Assembly (NCBI GenBank): GCA_016209635.1 | Contig: JACQWC010000246.1 | Coordinates: forward strand, 1-34,944 | Direction: 5' to 3' | Origin: Candidatus Rokuibacteriota bacterium | Lineage (GTDB): Bacteria > Methylomirabilota > Methylomirabilia > Rokubacteriales > CSP1-6 | DNA length: 34,944 nucleotides | In this document: positions 15,112 to 23,448 of the stretch, in pieces | Layout: each line of letters begins with the position of its first letter | How positions within the stretch are numbered: position 1 is the first letter of the stretch | Notes under the pieces: generated by a model | Database searches by the model: none | The model's input: only the letters and a program-made list of their open reading frames with translations | Told to the model about the DNA's origin: nothing | Position numbers and translations under genes: made by a program

Positions 15112-17300
15112 CGGAGCCTCCCACCCGTTGCGGCAGCGGGCCACGGGAGCCACGGCCCCGGGGCTCCGACTCGAGCGTCACGCGTCAGGCTCCCGGAGCC
15201 GTCTGCGAGCGGCAGGATGGCGCCAGCGCGGACGAACAGGGGGATCCGGTCGACGGGTGCCGGGACGGTGACGAGGTCGGGACCCCGGTACCGCTCGCCC
15301 TCCCACCAGTCGATCCACTCCCCGTCGGGGACGAAGAGCTGTCGCCACCTCGCCCCCGGCTCGACCACCGGAGCGACCAGGAGGTCGTCGCCAAGCAGGT
15401 ACGTGAACTCGTCGCGGTGGGCCCGCGCGTCGCCGGGGCTCGAGAGCGCGACGGGGCGCATCATCGGGCGCCCGGTCTCCACCACCTGGATCGCGAGCGC
15501 GTAAAGGTACGGGACGAGCCGCTGATGCAGGGCGGCGTACCGGTGGAAGGCCGCGAGCGTGGCGGGCGTGCTCCAGAGGTCGATCGCGGAGGCGCACTTG
15601 TCCCCAAGGTGATCGCGCATCACCGGGTGGAGAGCGCCGAGCTGCACCCAGCGGATCCACAGCTCCTCGTCCTCGCGCGTCCCCGCGCCGCATCCGTAAT
15701 AGCCGCCGATGTCCGGCGCCCAGAAAGGGAACCCGGACACACTGCCGTTCAGCGCGGCGCGCAGCGCCGCGGGCATCCCGCTCCGCGGGCTCCAGCTGAA
15801 GGCGTTGTCGCACGGCCAGGCGACCGGCGTGTCGCGCTGGGAGCCCGTGAACCCGGCGCGCATGAGGCTCACGTAGTCCGGACGCACGCGAAGAGCCGCG
15901 GCCCGGGTCGCCCGCGCGTACGCGCCCGGGTAGGCGTTCCGGGCCGCGGCGCCGCGGATGCCAGAGAAGTAGACGCCGTCCTCCGGCGCGTCGTCCCCGC
16001 CGTCCTGCATCCAGCCGTCGAGACCGAGGTCGGTGAGGGTCGAGGCGGCGAGCCCCTGCCACCAGCGGACCGCCTCGGGGTTCGTGAAGTCGAGCAGCGC
16101 CACCCGACGGCCCTGCATGCCGTCCTTCAGGTAGGGCTGGCCGCGCGCGTCGCGGACGAAGTACCCGCGCGCGGCGCCGACCCCGAAGAGCGTCGAGTCC
16201 GTCGGGAACTCGGGGCTCATGTAGCCGAGCATGCGATAGCCGAGGGCGCGCAGCCGCCGGGTCAGGCGTGCGAGGTCAGGATACGGGCCGGGCGTCATCG
16301 CGCGATAGACCCAGGGTCTCCACCCGAGGTGTCGGATCTCGTCCACCATGTCGTAGGACCAGAGGGCGGTGACGGGAATCCCCTCCCGCCGCAGCCGCTC
16401 GGCTTCCGCCAGCACCCGCTCCTCCCCACCGAGCACCGTCTTCCAGACGCCGAAGGCCCAGAGGGGCGGCAGTGCCGGGGTCCCCGCGGTCTTCGCGTGC
16501 TCGGCGATCACGTCGAGCGGCGTCGCCCCGGTGAAGACCGTGAAGCCGAGGGTCGGGCCCACGACCTTGAAGATCGCGGCGTCCGGACGGACGGTCGCGA
16601 GCTGGAACACGCTTTCGTCCGCCCCGTGCACCGCGACGCCGTAGGCGCGAGTGCTAACGAAGAACGGGACCGCGACGTGGTTGCCCCGGGGCTCGAGCGT
16701 GTCGAGCTGCGCCTGGACACGGCTCCGGACCTCGCTGCGCCGCGCGTCGAGCGGACCGTACCGGGCGCCGAGGCCCAGGTAGTGCTCGTCGGGCGCCGAC
16801 CGGAGCCCCTCGGCCACCTCCAGCACCCCGCGCGACGGTCGTGGAGTCACACGCACCGACACGGTCGCCGACGAGGGGAAGCGGACCTGAATCTCGACCC
16901 GCCGGCCCGACGGATCATCGGTGGCGGCGAGGACGTGGATGGCGTCGCCCTCGACAGCGACGCCCAGCACCGAGCCCACCCGGTGCCATCTCCCGCCAGC
17001 GCCCGGATCGCCGTCGCGGCCGACGAGAAACCCGAGGGAGCCGACGCGCCTCCGCCCCCGCGGCTCGGCCGGGTACTCGTCCACGATCAGACGATTCGTC
17101 GAGGGATCTCTCAGCTCGAGGTGCCACGGATCGCGATGGAGAACCACGAGCAGCCGGTCCGTGCGAGCCTCCAGAGTGGACGCTCGGTGCAGGACGGCCA
17201 GCGGGGAGCCGGCTCCGAAGCCGGGCGCAGGGACGATTCCGACCGCGCCGGTGACGGCAACGGCTAGGAACGGCGGTAGTACCGCGCGAAGCCTGCCCAT
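15096..17300 (-). CDS. Exported GH31-family glycoside hydrolase
   Basis: A 734-aa enzyme with a signal peptide (about residues 1-30). The GH31 TIM barrel shows the nucleophile Asp433 in DGWMQDGGDD, the acid/base Asp498 in VAWPCDNAFSW, and GFPFWAPDIGGYYGCG (about 523-538). An N-terminal beta-sandwich and C-terminal domains flank the barrel. Family members hydrolyse alpha-glucosides, alpha-xylosides or sulfoquinovosides; the substrate is not clear here. Usual SGDN is PCDN in this protein, an unusual Cys next to the acid/base. The start ATG 17300 follows GAGGGGTGG. It is co-directional with the HtrA-like gene and is out of theme with the redox genes around it. Confidence 0.92.
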   Translation of the reverse strand: MGRLRAVLPPFLAVAVTGAVGIVPAPGFGAGSPLAVLHRASTLEARTDRLLVVLHRDPWHLELRDPSTNRLIVDEYPAEPRGRRRVGSLGFLVGRDGDPGAGGRWHRVGSVLGVAVEGDAIHVLAATDDPSGRRVEIQVRFPSSATVSVRVTPRPSRGVLEVAEGLRSAPDEHYLGLGARYGPLDARRSEVRSRVQAQLDTLEPRGNHVAVPFFVSTRAYGVAVHGADESVFQLATVRPDAAIFKVVGPTLGFTVFTGATPLDVIAEHAKTAGTPALPPLWAFGVWKTVLGGEERVLAEAERLRREGIPVTALWSYDMVDEIRHLGWRPWVYRAMTPGPYPDLARLTRRLRALGYRMLGYMSPEFPTDSTLFGVGAARGYFVRDARGQPYLKDGMQGRRVALLDFTNPEAVRWWQGLAASTLTDLGLDGWMQDGGDDAPEDGVYFSGIRGAAARNAYPGAYARATRAAALRVRPDYVSLMRAGFTGSQRDTPVAWPCDNAFSWSPRSGMPAALRAALNGSVSGFPFWAPDIGGYYGCGAGTREDEELWIRWVQLGALHPVMRDHLGDKCASAIDLWSTPATLAAFHRYAALHQRLVPYLYALAIQVVETGRPMMRPVALSSPGDARAHRDEFTYLLGDDLLVAPVVEPGARWRQLFVPDGEWIDWWEGERYRGPDLVTVPAPVDRIPLFVRAGAILPLADGSGSLTRDARVGAPGPWLPWPAAATGGRLRCDAC

Positions 17301-17474
17301 GGCCACCCCTCGGCGCCGGCACACCGCACCCGGTCTCGTGCCGGACGTCATCGTTCGGCTACTAGAACACACGATCGTCGGCCGACGATTCCCGGCGCCC
17401 CGCGCGGAATAAACGGGCGGCCTCCAAGGTTCCGGTGAAGACACGATCATCATCCGGACCCGAGGAGGGTCGTC

Positions 17475-17864
17475 ATGGGATCCTGGTGCGGGGTCGTCTG
17501 TCTGGCCCTCGCGGCGCTGGTCTCCGGCAGCCCCGCCGCATACGCGCAGCCCGCCCGCGCGAGAGCCGTCACGGTCACCGGCAGGATCGTCGACAACATC
17601 TGCATGCTCGGGAGCGGCCTCCGGGGCGAGGAGCATCGCGAGTGCGCGATCGGGTGCGACAGGGCCGGGGTCAGGATGGCGCTGCTCGACGAGAAGGCCA
17701 ACGTGCTCTACACGCTGATGGCGGACGCGCCGTTCGTCGACCCGAACGGCAGGATTCGCGAGCATCTCGAGCGGATCGTGACCATCAAGGGCGACCTCTA
17801 CGAGGCTCCGGGCGGTCAGAAGGTGCTCGCCGTCAGAGAAGTCCACGCCGGGAAGCGGGAATAA
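17475..17864 (+). CDS. Small secreted protein, unknown function
   Basis: A 129-aa protein with a signal peptide (residues 1-24, ending AYAQ) and a compact beta-type domain. It starts VTVTGRIVDNICMLGSGLRGEEHRECAIGCDRAG and continues with LYTLMADAPFVDPNGRIREHLERIVTIKGDLYE. The three conserved Cys (NICML, RECAIGC) and the OB-like pattern resemble small periplasmic proteins found near copper and cytochrome genes, but I know no function. The RBS GGAGGGTCGTC precedes ATG 17475. It heads a plus-strand operon with a BNR propeller and the Sec cytochrome. The 174 bases upstream (17301-17474) are the divergent promoter region with the GH31 gene. Confidence 0.85.
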   Translation: MGSWCGVVCLALAALVSGSPAAYAQPARARAVTVTGRIVDNICMLGSGLRGEEHRECAIGCDRAGVRMALLDEKANVLYTLMADAPFVDPNGRIREHLERIVTIKGDLYEAPGGQKVLAVREVHAGKRE

Positions 17865-17894
17865 TCCCGCCGCCGCACCGTGTTCAAGGTGGAG

Positions 17895-18977
17895 ATGGCT
17901 GGTCCCCGACAGCGGCTGGGATTTCGCTCGGTCGTGGCGGCCTCGATCGTGGGGCTCCTGCTTGCCCCGCCGACCTTCCCGAACCACATCGTCATGCACG
18001 GCGGGCCGTTCGGAGGCGTCGTCATCGGCCTCCTCCCCCACCCCGCCCAGCCCGACACTCTGTACCTCGCGGCGTTCGGGAGCGGCGTCTACAAGAGTCT
18101 CGACGGCGGCCGCCGGTGGACCGCCGCGTCGAGCGGACTCGACGATCTCACGGTGCTGACCCTCGCCATGGCTCCCCGGGAGCCGGCTGTCCTGTACGCG
18201 GGAACCGACTCGGGCGTGTTCGTCTCCCGTGACGCAGGGGCCACGTGGCGCAGGACGGGATCCGGGGCTTCGGACAGGAACATCCGCAGCCTGGCCGTCG
18301 TTCCCGGGCGTCCCACCGTGCTCTACGCCGCGACCGATCGAGGGGTCCTCTGGAGCTGGGACCAGGGAGCGACGTGGGCCCCGCGCAGCTTCGGATCGGT
18401 GCCCCGCGATCTCCGCGTCATCCGTGTCGACCCGAGCAATCCAGCCCGACTGTTCGCCGCAGGGTTCGGCGGCGTCGTCAGAAGCGACGACGAGGGCCGG
18501 CGCTGGAGGACCGCCAGCAGCGGCCTCGCCGACCTCCGGGTGAGAGCGCTGGCGATCGATCCGAGCCGGTCCGAGGTCCTCTACGCTGGCACGGCCGGCG
18601 CGGGTGTCTTCACGAGCACGGACGGCGGCGGTCGCTGGCGCTCCTTCAACGAGGGCTTGCGGAACCTCACCGTGCTCTCCCTGCTCGTGACGCTCGAGGG
18701 CGAGCGCCTCGCGGGAACGGTCGGCGGCGTCTACCGCCGGGGACCCGGCGGAGCCGCGTGGGAGCTGGTAGGCGAGGAGATCCTCACGCTCACGATCACC
18801 TTCGTCGCCTCGAGCCCGCACCGGCCTGGCACGATCTACGCCGGGACAGGCGGACTCCTCTTCGTCAGCGAGAACTCCGGTCGCCACTGGCGGGAGCTGG
18901 CGGTGTCGGTGGCCGCCGCGCCCGCCCCCCTGGCGACTTCTGCCGCGGAGGCACACTCCCGGAACGAAAGGAGGTGA
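17895..18977 (+). CDS. Exported BNR/Asp-box beta-propeller protein
   Basis: A 360-aa protein with an N-terminal signal or anchor (about residues 10-28) and a six- or seven-bladed propeller of BNR type. Asp-box motifs recur: SLDGGRRWTA, SRDAGATWRR, DQGATWAP, SDDEGRRWRT, STDGGGRWRS and SENSGRHWRE. YAGT or YAAT strands precede each. It is a paralogue in fold of the propeller in the 2039 selenoprotein but has no UGA. Two starts are possible; ATG 17895 has AAGGTGGAG in front, GTG 17880 would add five residues. Probably extracytoplasmic binding or scaffolding; no catalytic residues identified. Six bases separate it from the Sec cytochrome. Confidence 0.88.
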   Translation: MAGPRQRLGFRSVVAASIVGLLLAPPTFPNHIVMHGGPFGGVVIGLLPHPAQPDTLYLAAFGSGVYKSLDGGRRWTAASSGLDDLTVLTLAMAPREPAVLYAGTDSGVFVSRDAGATWRRTGSGASDRNIRSLAVVPGRPTVLYAATDRGVLWSWDQGATWAPRSFGSVPRDLRVIRVDPSNPARLFAAGFGGVVRSDDEGRRWRTASSGLADLRVRALAIDPSRSEVLYAGTAGAGVFTSTDGGGRWRSFNEGLRNLTVLSLLVTLEGERLAGTVGGVYRRGPGGAAWELVGEEILTLTITFVASSPHRPGTIYAGTGGLLFVSENSGRHWRELAVSVAAAPAPLATSAAEAHSRNERR

Positions 18978-18983
18978 CGTCGG

Positions 18984-19487
18984 ATGAGGATTTCGGTGGC
19001 CTTGGGCCTCGTGGTCATGCAGGTGGCGCTGCTTGTCGGCCCCGCCTTCGCCCAACAGAAGAAGGAGATCAAGCCCGGCGTGTACATGGAGACGCTGAAA
19101 CCGGGCGACAGCATCGATGCCTCGGTGACGCGGGGCCGCAAGCTGTTCAACGATCTCGGGTGCGCGGGCTGTCATCCGCGAGGCGGGACGATCGGTGGAA
19201 CCGCTCAGATGGTCGACGGGACCCGGATGCCGATCCCGATCCCGGACCTCCGCGGAGCGGCCAACCATTACCCGCGGATCGCTGGTCCCGGATACGTCGC
19301 GACGATCGGGATACTCAACGACATGTGAAACACGGTCTTCCTCGGCCGTGAGCCGATGGATCCGAACTCTCAGCAGTACATCGACCTGGAGGCGTACGTC
19401 ACGTCGCTCACTCCGGAGCGGTACAAGGCGATGAAGGAGTGGGAACAGAAGCGGATCGAGCTCGAGAAGAAGCTCGGCATGAGGTAG
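18984..19487 (+). CDS. Predicted selenoprotein: exported monohaem cytochrome c with Sec
   Basis: A 167-aa protein when UGA 19326-19328 is read as Sec (U115). The signal peptide (1-23, ending AFAQ) is followed by LFNDLGCAGCHPRGG (haem CAGCH, C60-H64), then PIPDLRGAANHYPRIAGPGYVATIGILNDM-U-NTVFLGREPMDPNSQQYIDLEAYVTSL. The part after the UGA contains the final cytochrome c helix (IDLEAYVTSL), essential to the fold, so termination at the UGA would give a broken cytochrome. From memory, Cys-containing relatives have a Cys at this place; this needs checking. A probable axial Met is in REPMD. The start has a perfect AAGGAGGTGA RBS. Stop TAG, then a terminator hairpin. Confidence 0.82.
19342..19356 (+). 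promoter_or_regulatory. Predicted bacterial SECIS for UGA 19326
   Basis: Stem TCGGC/GCCGA (5 bp), loop CGTGA, loop starting 18 nt after the UGA. Short but in the expected position, with G as the second loop base. Confidence 0.6.
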
Positions 19488-19496
19488 GAGCGGTAC

Positions 19497-19527
19497 GGGT
19501 GGGCGGCGCACCCTCGCCGCCCCACCC
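19497..19527 (+). terminator. Rho-independent-like terminator after the Sec cytochrome
   Basis: GC-rich stem GGGTGGGCGGCG / CGCCGCCCCACCC with one bulged base and loop CACCCT, followed by TTCTTC. It ends the 17475-19487 operon. Confidence 0.7.
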
Positions 19528-19560
19528 TTCTTCACGCGCCGGTCGGATACGAGGAGGGAA

Positions 19561-20304
19561 ATGCAGGCGTGGGCACGGGGGGTGATGACCGGCTGCATCG
19601 CCGTCGCGCTGGCGGGTTCGGTCGGAGGAGCGCAGATGGCTGGCGAGGCGGACCTCGCGCTCGGCGAAAGCGTGTACAAGGAGATCTGCTTCGCCTGCCA
19701 CGGGGGGACGGGGGACGGCCGGGGCCCCTCCTGGCTCAACACGATGCCGCGCCCTCAGGTGTTCACGGACACGAACTACATGTCGCGTCTGACGGACCTG
19801 TACCTGTTCGAGGTCGTCAAGTACGGCAAGCTCGCGGTGCTCAAGCGGGAAGTCAAGGGGTCGCCGCTCGAGTCCCTGGCCATGCCCTCGTTCGGCCACC
19901 TCTTCGACGACGCGCAGATCCGGGAACTGATCGCGTTCGAGCGGGCGTTCCGGGCGGGAGCGCCCCAATCGGCCGAGATGCGCGAGATCTTCGACGACTC
20001 CTGCGTGCCGTGTCATGGCAAGGAGGGACGGGGGGACGGGCCGCGCGCGAGCCCCGAGCAGCCGGCGCCCCTGCGCTTCGTGAGCGACGCACAGCCGGCG
20101 CCCGCGGACTACCACGACCCGCTGTTCATGGATCGTTTCTCGGACGACTATCTCCTCGCGCTGATCAAGCACGGCCGCGTGGGCGCGACCGAGACCGCGG
20201 GGTTCGACACGATGAAGCCCTACGGCCACATCCTGTCCGACGAGGAGATCCGGGGCGTGGTGCGCTACGTCCGCGAGACGTTCGGCGACGGAAGGACCCG
20301 GTGA
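19561..20304 (+). CDS. Exported dihaem cytochrome c
   Basis: A 247-aa protein with a signal peptide (about residues 1-24) and two cytochrome c domains. The first has CFACH (C43-H47) with LAMPSFGHLF giving a likely axial Met109. The second has CVPCH (C148-H152) with DTMKPYGHILSDEEIRGVVRYVR. The tandem class I cytochrome layout resembles small electron carriers of the Cyt c4 type. It begins with ATG behind GAGGAGGGAA and ends overlapping the GTG start of the Sec-TlpA gene (GTGA), so the two are translationally coupled and may exchange electrons or assist in haem attachment. Confidence 0.93.
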   Translation: MQAWARGVMTGCIAVALAGSVGGAQMAGEADLALGESVYKEICFACHGGTGDGRGPSWLNTMPRPQVFTDTNYMSRLTDLYLFEVVKYGKLAVLKREVKGSPLESLAMPSFGHLFDDAQIRELIAFERAFRAGAPQSAEMREIFDDSCVPCHGKEGRGDGPRASPEQPAPLRFVSDAQPAPADYHDPLFMDRFSDDYLLALIKHGRVGATETAGFDTMKPYGHILSDEEIRGVVRYVRETFGDGRTR

Positions 20305-20909
20305 GGCGCATCGTCCTCCTGCTCCTGACGCTCCTGGCCCTCCCGGGTGCGGCCGCCGCCGCGGAGGCCCCGGACCCGTTCGAGGCGCTGGGGCTCGTAC
20401 GCATGGACAGCGGGATCAGGGCGCCGGCCTTCTCGGTTCCGGATCTCCACGGCAAACTTGTCACGGTCTCGGCCGGGCCGGGGCCCGCCACGATCCTCGT
20501 CTTCTGGGCGACCTGGTGACCCCATTGCCGGAGGGAGTTTCCCTCCCTGGAGGCCCTCTGGAAGACCAGGCAACGCGAAGGGCTTCGGATAATCGGCGTC
20601 AATCTCTCTGAGCCTGCGGAGAGGGTGAAGAGCTACGTGGCCAAGATGAAGCTCACCTTCCCCGTCGTCATCGACGCGAGCGGGGAGGTGGCCAGGAGCT
20701 ACGGCGTCCGCTTCACGCCGACGCACTTTCTGGTCGACCGGGCGGGCGTCGTCCGCGCAGGCGGCTCGGGGAGCAACGACTGGAACTCGGCACCGGCGCA
20801 CGCCGCCGTTCGCATCCTGCTCGGGGCGAATTCCCACGAGCCAACGATCGCGCCGGCCCGGCGAGACCGGGCCAGCACGTTCCCCAACACGACAATCGAG
20901 AGGAGGTGA
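20301..20909 (+). CDS. Predicted selenoprotein: second TlpA/thioredoxin-like protein, W-U-P-H-C
   Basis: A 202-aa exported thioredoxin-fold protein when UGA 20517-20519 is read as Sec (U73). A signal peptide (residues 1-20) is followed by APAFSVPDLHGKLVTVS and ATILVFWATW-U-PHC (U73, C76). RREFPSLEALWKTR, GLRIIGVNLSEP and TFPVVIDASGEVARSYGVRFTPTHFLVDRAGVV come next, with cis-Pro in FTPTHF. Everything after the UGA matches the TlpA fold. A perfect 7-bp hairpin follows with the same spacing as in the 3373 paralogue. The N-terminus also shares DPFEALGLVRM with the EARLFEAMGVLRV of that paralogue. The GTG start overlaps the dihaem cytochrome stop. The C-terminal tail runs into the RBS of the next gene. 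Confidence 0.9.
20530..20546 (+). promoter_or_regulatory. Predicted bacterial SECIS for UGA 20517
   Basis: Perfect 7-bp stem GGAGGGA/TCCCTCC, loop GTT, loop starting 17 nt after the UGA. The purine arm is similar to that of the 3611 element. Confidence 0.85.
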
Positions 20910-20914
20910 TTGGA

Positions 20915-21457
20915 ATGACCCGTCGAATCATCGGCATCGTGTCCGTGGCCTCCTTGTTGAGCCTGGCGTCCACCACGCAGGCGGCGGCGCAGACGGCGAA
21001 TCCCTGCGCTGCGAAGAACCCATGCGCCGTCAAGTCGAACCCGTGCGCAGCCAAGAATCCCTGCGCCGCGCAGAACCCCTGCGCCGCCAAGAACCCCTGC
21101 GCCGGAGGAGGGGCTCGGGTTCCCGCCGTCGTCAGGATGGCGAAGGCTCAAGTCGTCGCCCTCCAGCCAGGCTCGCTCCAGGTGAAGACCGCCGAGGGAC
21201 CGCTGACGCTCAGCCTCGACCAGCGAACCCAGGTGCGCCTGGGGCCTGCGCAAAAGGCCCTGGCGGACCTCAAGGTGGGACAGGACGTGACCGTCTCGTA
21301 TGTGGAGAAGTCGGGGTCGCGCCGGGCCGCCTACGTCTACATCGCGCAGACAGGCGGAGCCAACCCCTGCGCGGCCAAGAATCCCTGCGCAGCCCAAAAC
21401 CCCTGCGCGGCGAAGAACCCCTGCGCGGGCAAGAATCCCTGCGCCGGGAAGAAGTGA
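20915..21457 (+). CDS. Secreted NPCAAK-repeat protein with a central beta domain
   Basis: A 180-aa protein with a signal peptide (residues 1-26). Six NPC units (NPCAAK, NPCAVK, NPCAAQ variants) come first. A folded segment of about 75 residues follows (VVRMAKAQVVALQPGSLQVKT to SYVEKSGSRRAAYVYI). It resembles DUF5666-like or OB-type small beta-barrel modules (TAEGPLTLSLDQRTQVRLG). Five more NPC units end in NPCAGKK. The repeats thus frame a globular domain on both sides. The RBS GAGAGGAGGTGA is strong. It follows the Sec-TlpA gene by 5 nt and is likely in that operon. A metal-binding or wall-associated role is inferred from its 11 regularly spaced Cys. Confidence 0.88.
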   Translation: MTRRIIGIVSVASLLSLASTTQAAAQTANPCAAKNPCAVKSNPCAAKNPCAAQNPCAAKNPCAGGGARVPAVVRMAKAQVVALQPGSLQVKTAEGPLTLSLDQRTQVRLGPAQKALADLKVGQDVTVSYVEKSGSRRAAYVYIAQTGGANPCAAKNPCAAQNPCAAKNPCAGKNPCAGKK

Positions 21458-21750
21458 AGCGGCAGGCCGGCGGCTCGCGCGGCGGAGACCGCCATCGGTC
21501 GCCGCCGCGCGACTCCTCAGAAGAGCGGGCGGATGGCAGCAGCAACGTCTCGCCGGGTCGGGATCGCCTCACCGGGGATCAACAAAGCGTTGCCCTGGAT
21601 ACTGCCGTGCTGGATAGTCATTGCGGGAGACCGATGGCGAGAGGCAGGGCTGGCGACCAGGAGCTTGTTGAAGGCCTTCGGCGCGGCGAACCTGCCGCCG
21701 TCGAGGCACTCGTCGACCGCTATGGCGGGTGGATCCACCGCGTCGTCCGT
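21265..21750 (+). repeat. Direct repeat A (partner at 24048-24402)
   Basis: This stretch covers the C-terminal third of the NPCAAK/beta protein, its spacer and the N-terminal part of an ECF sigma frame. It is repeated, with an internal deletion, at 24048-24402. Near-identical blocks include ggacctcaaggnggg, gacaggacgtgacc, and ctggatagtcattgcgg. The homology stops abruptly at cgtcgtccgt in both copies. Confidence 0.85.
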
Positions 21751-21819
21751 GGCTTCCTCCCGTCGCCGTGGCCTCGTGGTCAACGTCAGGCCCCGGCGGT
21801 AGCTGGTACCCCCGATTGA
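21634..21819 (+). pseudogene. Truncated ECF sigma factor N-terminus
   Basis: A 61-codon frame beginning ATG behind GGGAGA. Residues 1-39 (GDQELVEGLRRGEPAAVEALVDRYGGWIHRVVRG) match the N-terminus (start of region 2) of the sigma factor at 24286. The match then breaks into an unrelated Pro/Arg-rich tail ending at a TGA that overlaps the ATG of the FGE-like gene (TGATG). It is a product of the repeat A duplication. It could still be translated as a leader coupling to the next gene. The rest of the 21458-21818 interval holds only the degraded spacer. Confidence 0.75.
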
Positions 21820-22676
21820 TGTTCGCAGCGCTGCTGCTGCTCGCTTCGGCCTCGGCCGCCTCATGCCCGGACCCGGAGGAGACGGTGTACGTGGCGGCCG
21901 GTCGTTTCTGGACGGGCAGTGACGCCGCCGAACGCCGGCTTGCGCTCACGCTCTCCAGTCCCGCCGTTCGCGAGGCACGGTGGTTCGACGCCGAGCCGCC
22001 GAGGCACAAGATTCCCCTCCCCGCGTTCTGCATCGATCGCTTCCTGGTGACGCAGGCGCGGTACGCCGAGTTCATCGCCGCAACAGGCCATCGGTCTCCG
22101 GGGATCTCGAAGGAGGACTACCTGCGCCAGGGGTTCCTGGTCCACGATTACGACACTGAGGTGACGCGATACCTCTGGGAACCCGACCGTCCCCCGCCGC
22201 GCCTGATGCAGCATCCCGTCGTGCTCGTGAGCGTCTTCGACGCCGAAGCGTACTGCCGCTGGCGTCGACCGACCTGGCGGCTCCCCATCGAGGCCGAATG
22301 GGAGAAGGCGGCGCGCGGCGATCACGGATGGGTCTTCCCGTGGGGAGACACGTGGGATCCAGGCCGGGCGAACAGCGCGGCGAGCGGCGCCAACGGCACC
22401 TCGGCCGTCACCGGCTATCCGGGGGGCGCGAGTCCATACGGCATGTTCGATGCGGTCGGCAATGTGTTCCAGTGGACCGCCTCAGTTCTCGAGAACGGAC
22501 GCAGGATAGTCAAGGGCTGCGCCTGGGATGACGAGCCCGGTCTTTGCCGCCCGGCATTCCGTCACGGTCGCCCCGCCCAGAGCCGCCACGTCCTGATCGG
22601 GTTCCGCTGCGCTGGCTCGCCTCGCGTCAACGGATCGCGACGCGAGCAGCATGGGCCGACCCCGAATAACCCTTGA
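21819..22676 (+). CDS. FGE/SUMF1-like (formylglycine-generating-enzyme family) exported protein
   Basis: A 285-aa protein with a signal peptide (residues 1-15, then a Cys) and an FGE-sulfatase domain. Visible family blocks are FWTGSDAAERR, HKIPLPAFCIDRFLVTQARYAEFI, HPVVLVSVFDAEAYCRWRR, RLPIEAEWEKAARG, FPWGDTWDPGRAN, SPYGMFDAVGNVFQWTAS and RIVKGCAWDDEPGLCRP...LIGFRCA. The usual GGSW is GCAW here, leaving Cys at KGCAW and GLCRP. Catalytic FGE needs a Cys pair in this end region, so an oxidoreductase-like activity is possible but not shown. It lies between the truncated sigma frame and the Sec-CMD gene, inside the region bracketed by repeats A and A'. The ATG is coupled (TGATG) to the sigma remnant. 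Confidence 0.88.
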   Translation: MFAALLLLASASAASCPDPEETVYVAAGRFWTGSDAAERRLALTLSSPAVREARWFDAEPPRHKIPLPAFCIDRFLVTQARYAEFIAATGHRSPGISKEDYLRQGFLVHDYDTEVTRYLWEPDRPPPRLMQHPVVLVSVFDAEAYCRWRRPTWRLPIEAEWEKAARGDHGWVFPWGDTWDPGRANSAASGANGTSAVTGYPGGASPYGMFDAVGNVFQWTASVLENGRRIVKGCAWDDEPGLCRPAFRHGRPAQSRHVLIGFRCAGSPRVNGSRREQHGPTPNNP

Positions 22677-22772
22677 CAAACCGTGGGCGCTGGCCGAGAA
22701 CGGTCGGCAGCGCGCGCAGAACGGCGCGCGATACTGTCAGTCAGGCCTGTTGTCACAAGACAGGAGGGAATT

Positions 22773-23399
22773 ATGGCCACTCGACTCACGCCGCTCAAGC
22801 TCGGCCAGGCAACGGACCCCGCCGTCAACGGCATCATCCAGTTCTCGAAGGACGGCTTCGGCGACACCCAGATGTTTGGGCTCATCGCCCGTCGTCCGGA
22901 GCTGCTCAAGCGCACCGCCGCCGTGTTCGAGTATCTCTTCGGTGGGGGTGGCCTCGTCGAGCCGTACCTCCTGGAGATGATGCGCATCCGCACCGGCCAC
23001 CTGAACGCGTGCACGTACTGAGCGACCGTCCGACTCGCTCCGGTGAGCGAGCAGGTGAAGCCCAAGGAGCCGGCCATCGGCGTGTGCGACATCAGCCAGC
23101 GAACGAAGGCGGAGGCCCTGGCAACCCTGGCGCACAAGATCGATGAAGGGAGGCTCAGCAGACGCGAGGCGCTCGCCATCAGGCTGATCGACCGGATGGT
23201 CGAAGATCCCCACACGGTGACCGATGGCTTCTTCGGGGAGCTGAGACAGGCGTTCAGCGAAGACGAGCTGATCGAGCTGGTCTTCGCGGGCGCGCTCTTC
23301 ATCTGGGGGAATCACTTCAACATCACGATGCGGGTCGACACGGACCCGGAGAGCGCGTACCCACACAACCTCCGCTACGCGACGGCGACGTCGCGCTGA
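22773..23399 (+). CDS. Predicted selenoprotein: CMD/AhpD-like protein with CxxU
   Basis: A 208-aa cytoplasmic-type protein when UGA 23019-23021 is read as Sec (U83). The N-terminal half (LIARRPELLKRTAAVFEYLFGGGGLVEPYLLEMMRIRTGHLNACTY-U-ATVR) is the alkylhydroperoxidase D/carboxymuconolactone decarboxylase helical core. It has the catalytic CxxC replaced by C80-x-x-U83. After the UGA come helices EALATLAHKIDEGRLSRREALAIRLIDRMVEDP and FSEDELIELVFAGALFIWGNHFNITMRVD, typical of the same family. The RBS AGGAGGG lies before ATG. A perfect 7-bp hairpin follows the UGA. It is likely a peroxide or disulfide reductase, and sits directly upstream of the peroxiredoxin-like selenoprotein (49-nt gap), as AhpD-AhpC pairs do. 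Confidence 0.88.
23034..23051 (+). promoter_or_regulatory. Predicted bacterial SECIS for UGA 23019
   Basis: Perfect 7-bp stem CTCGCTC/GAGCGAG, loop CGGT, loop starting 19 nt after the UGA. Confidence 0.8.
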
Positions 23400-23448
23400 G
23401 GAAGTAGACGGTCACCGCGGGCGTCAGCCGGACCGAAAGGAGTCGATC

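Noticed and set aside
17301-19742. N-terminal extension of the GH31 frame to over 1500 codons
   Set aside because: The extension covers genes on the other strand and lacks domains; a signal peptide and RBS define ATG 17300.
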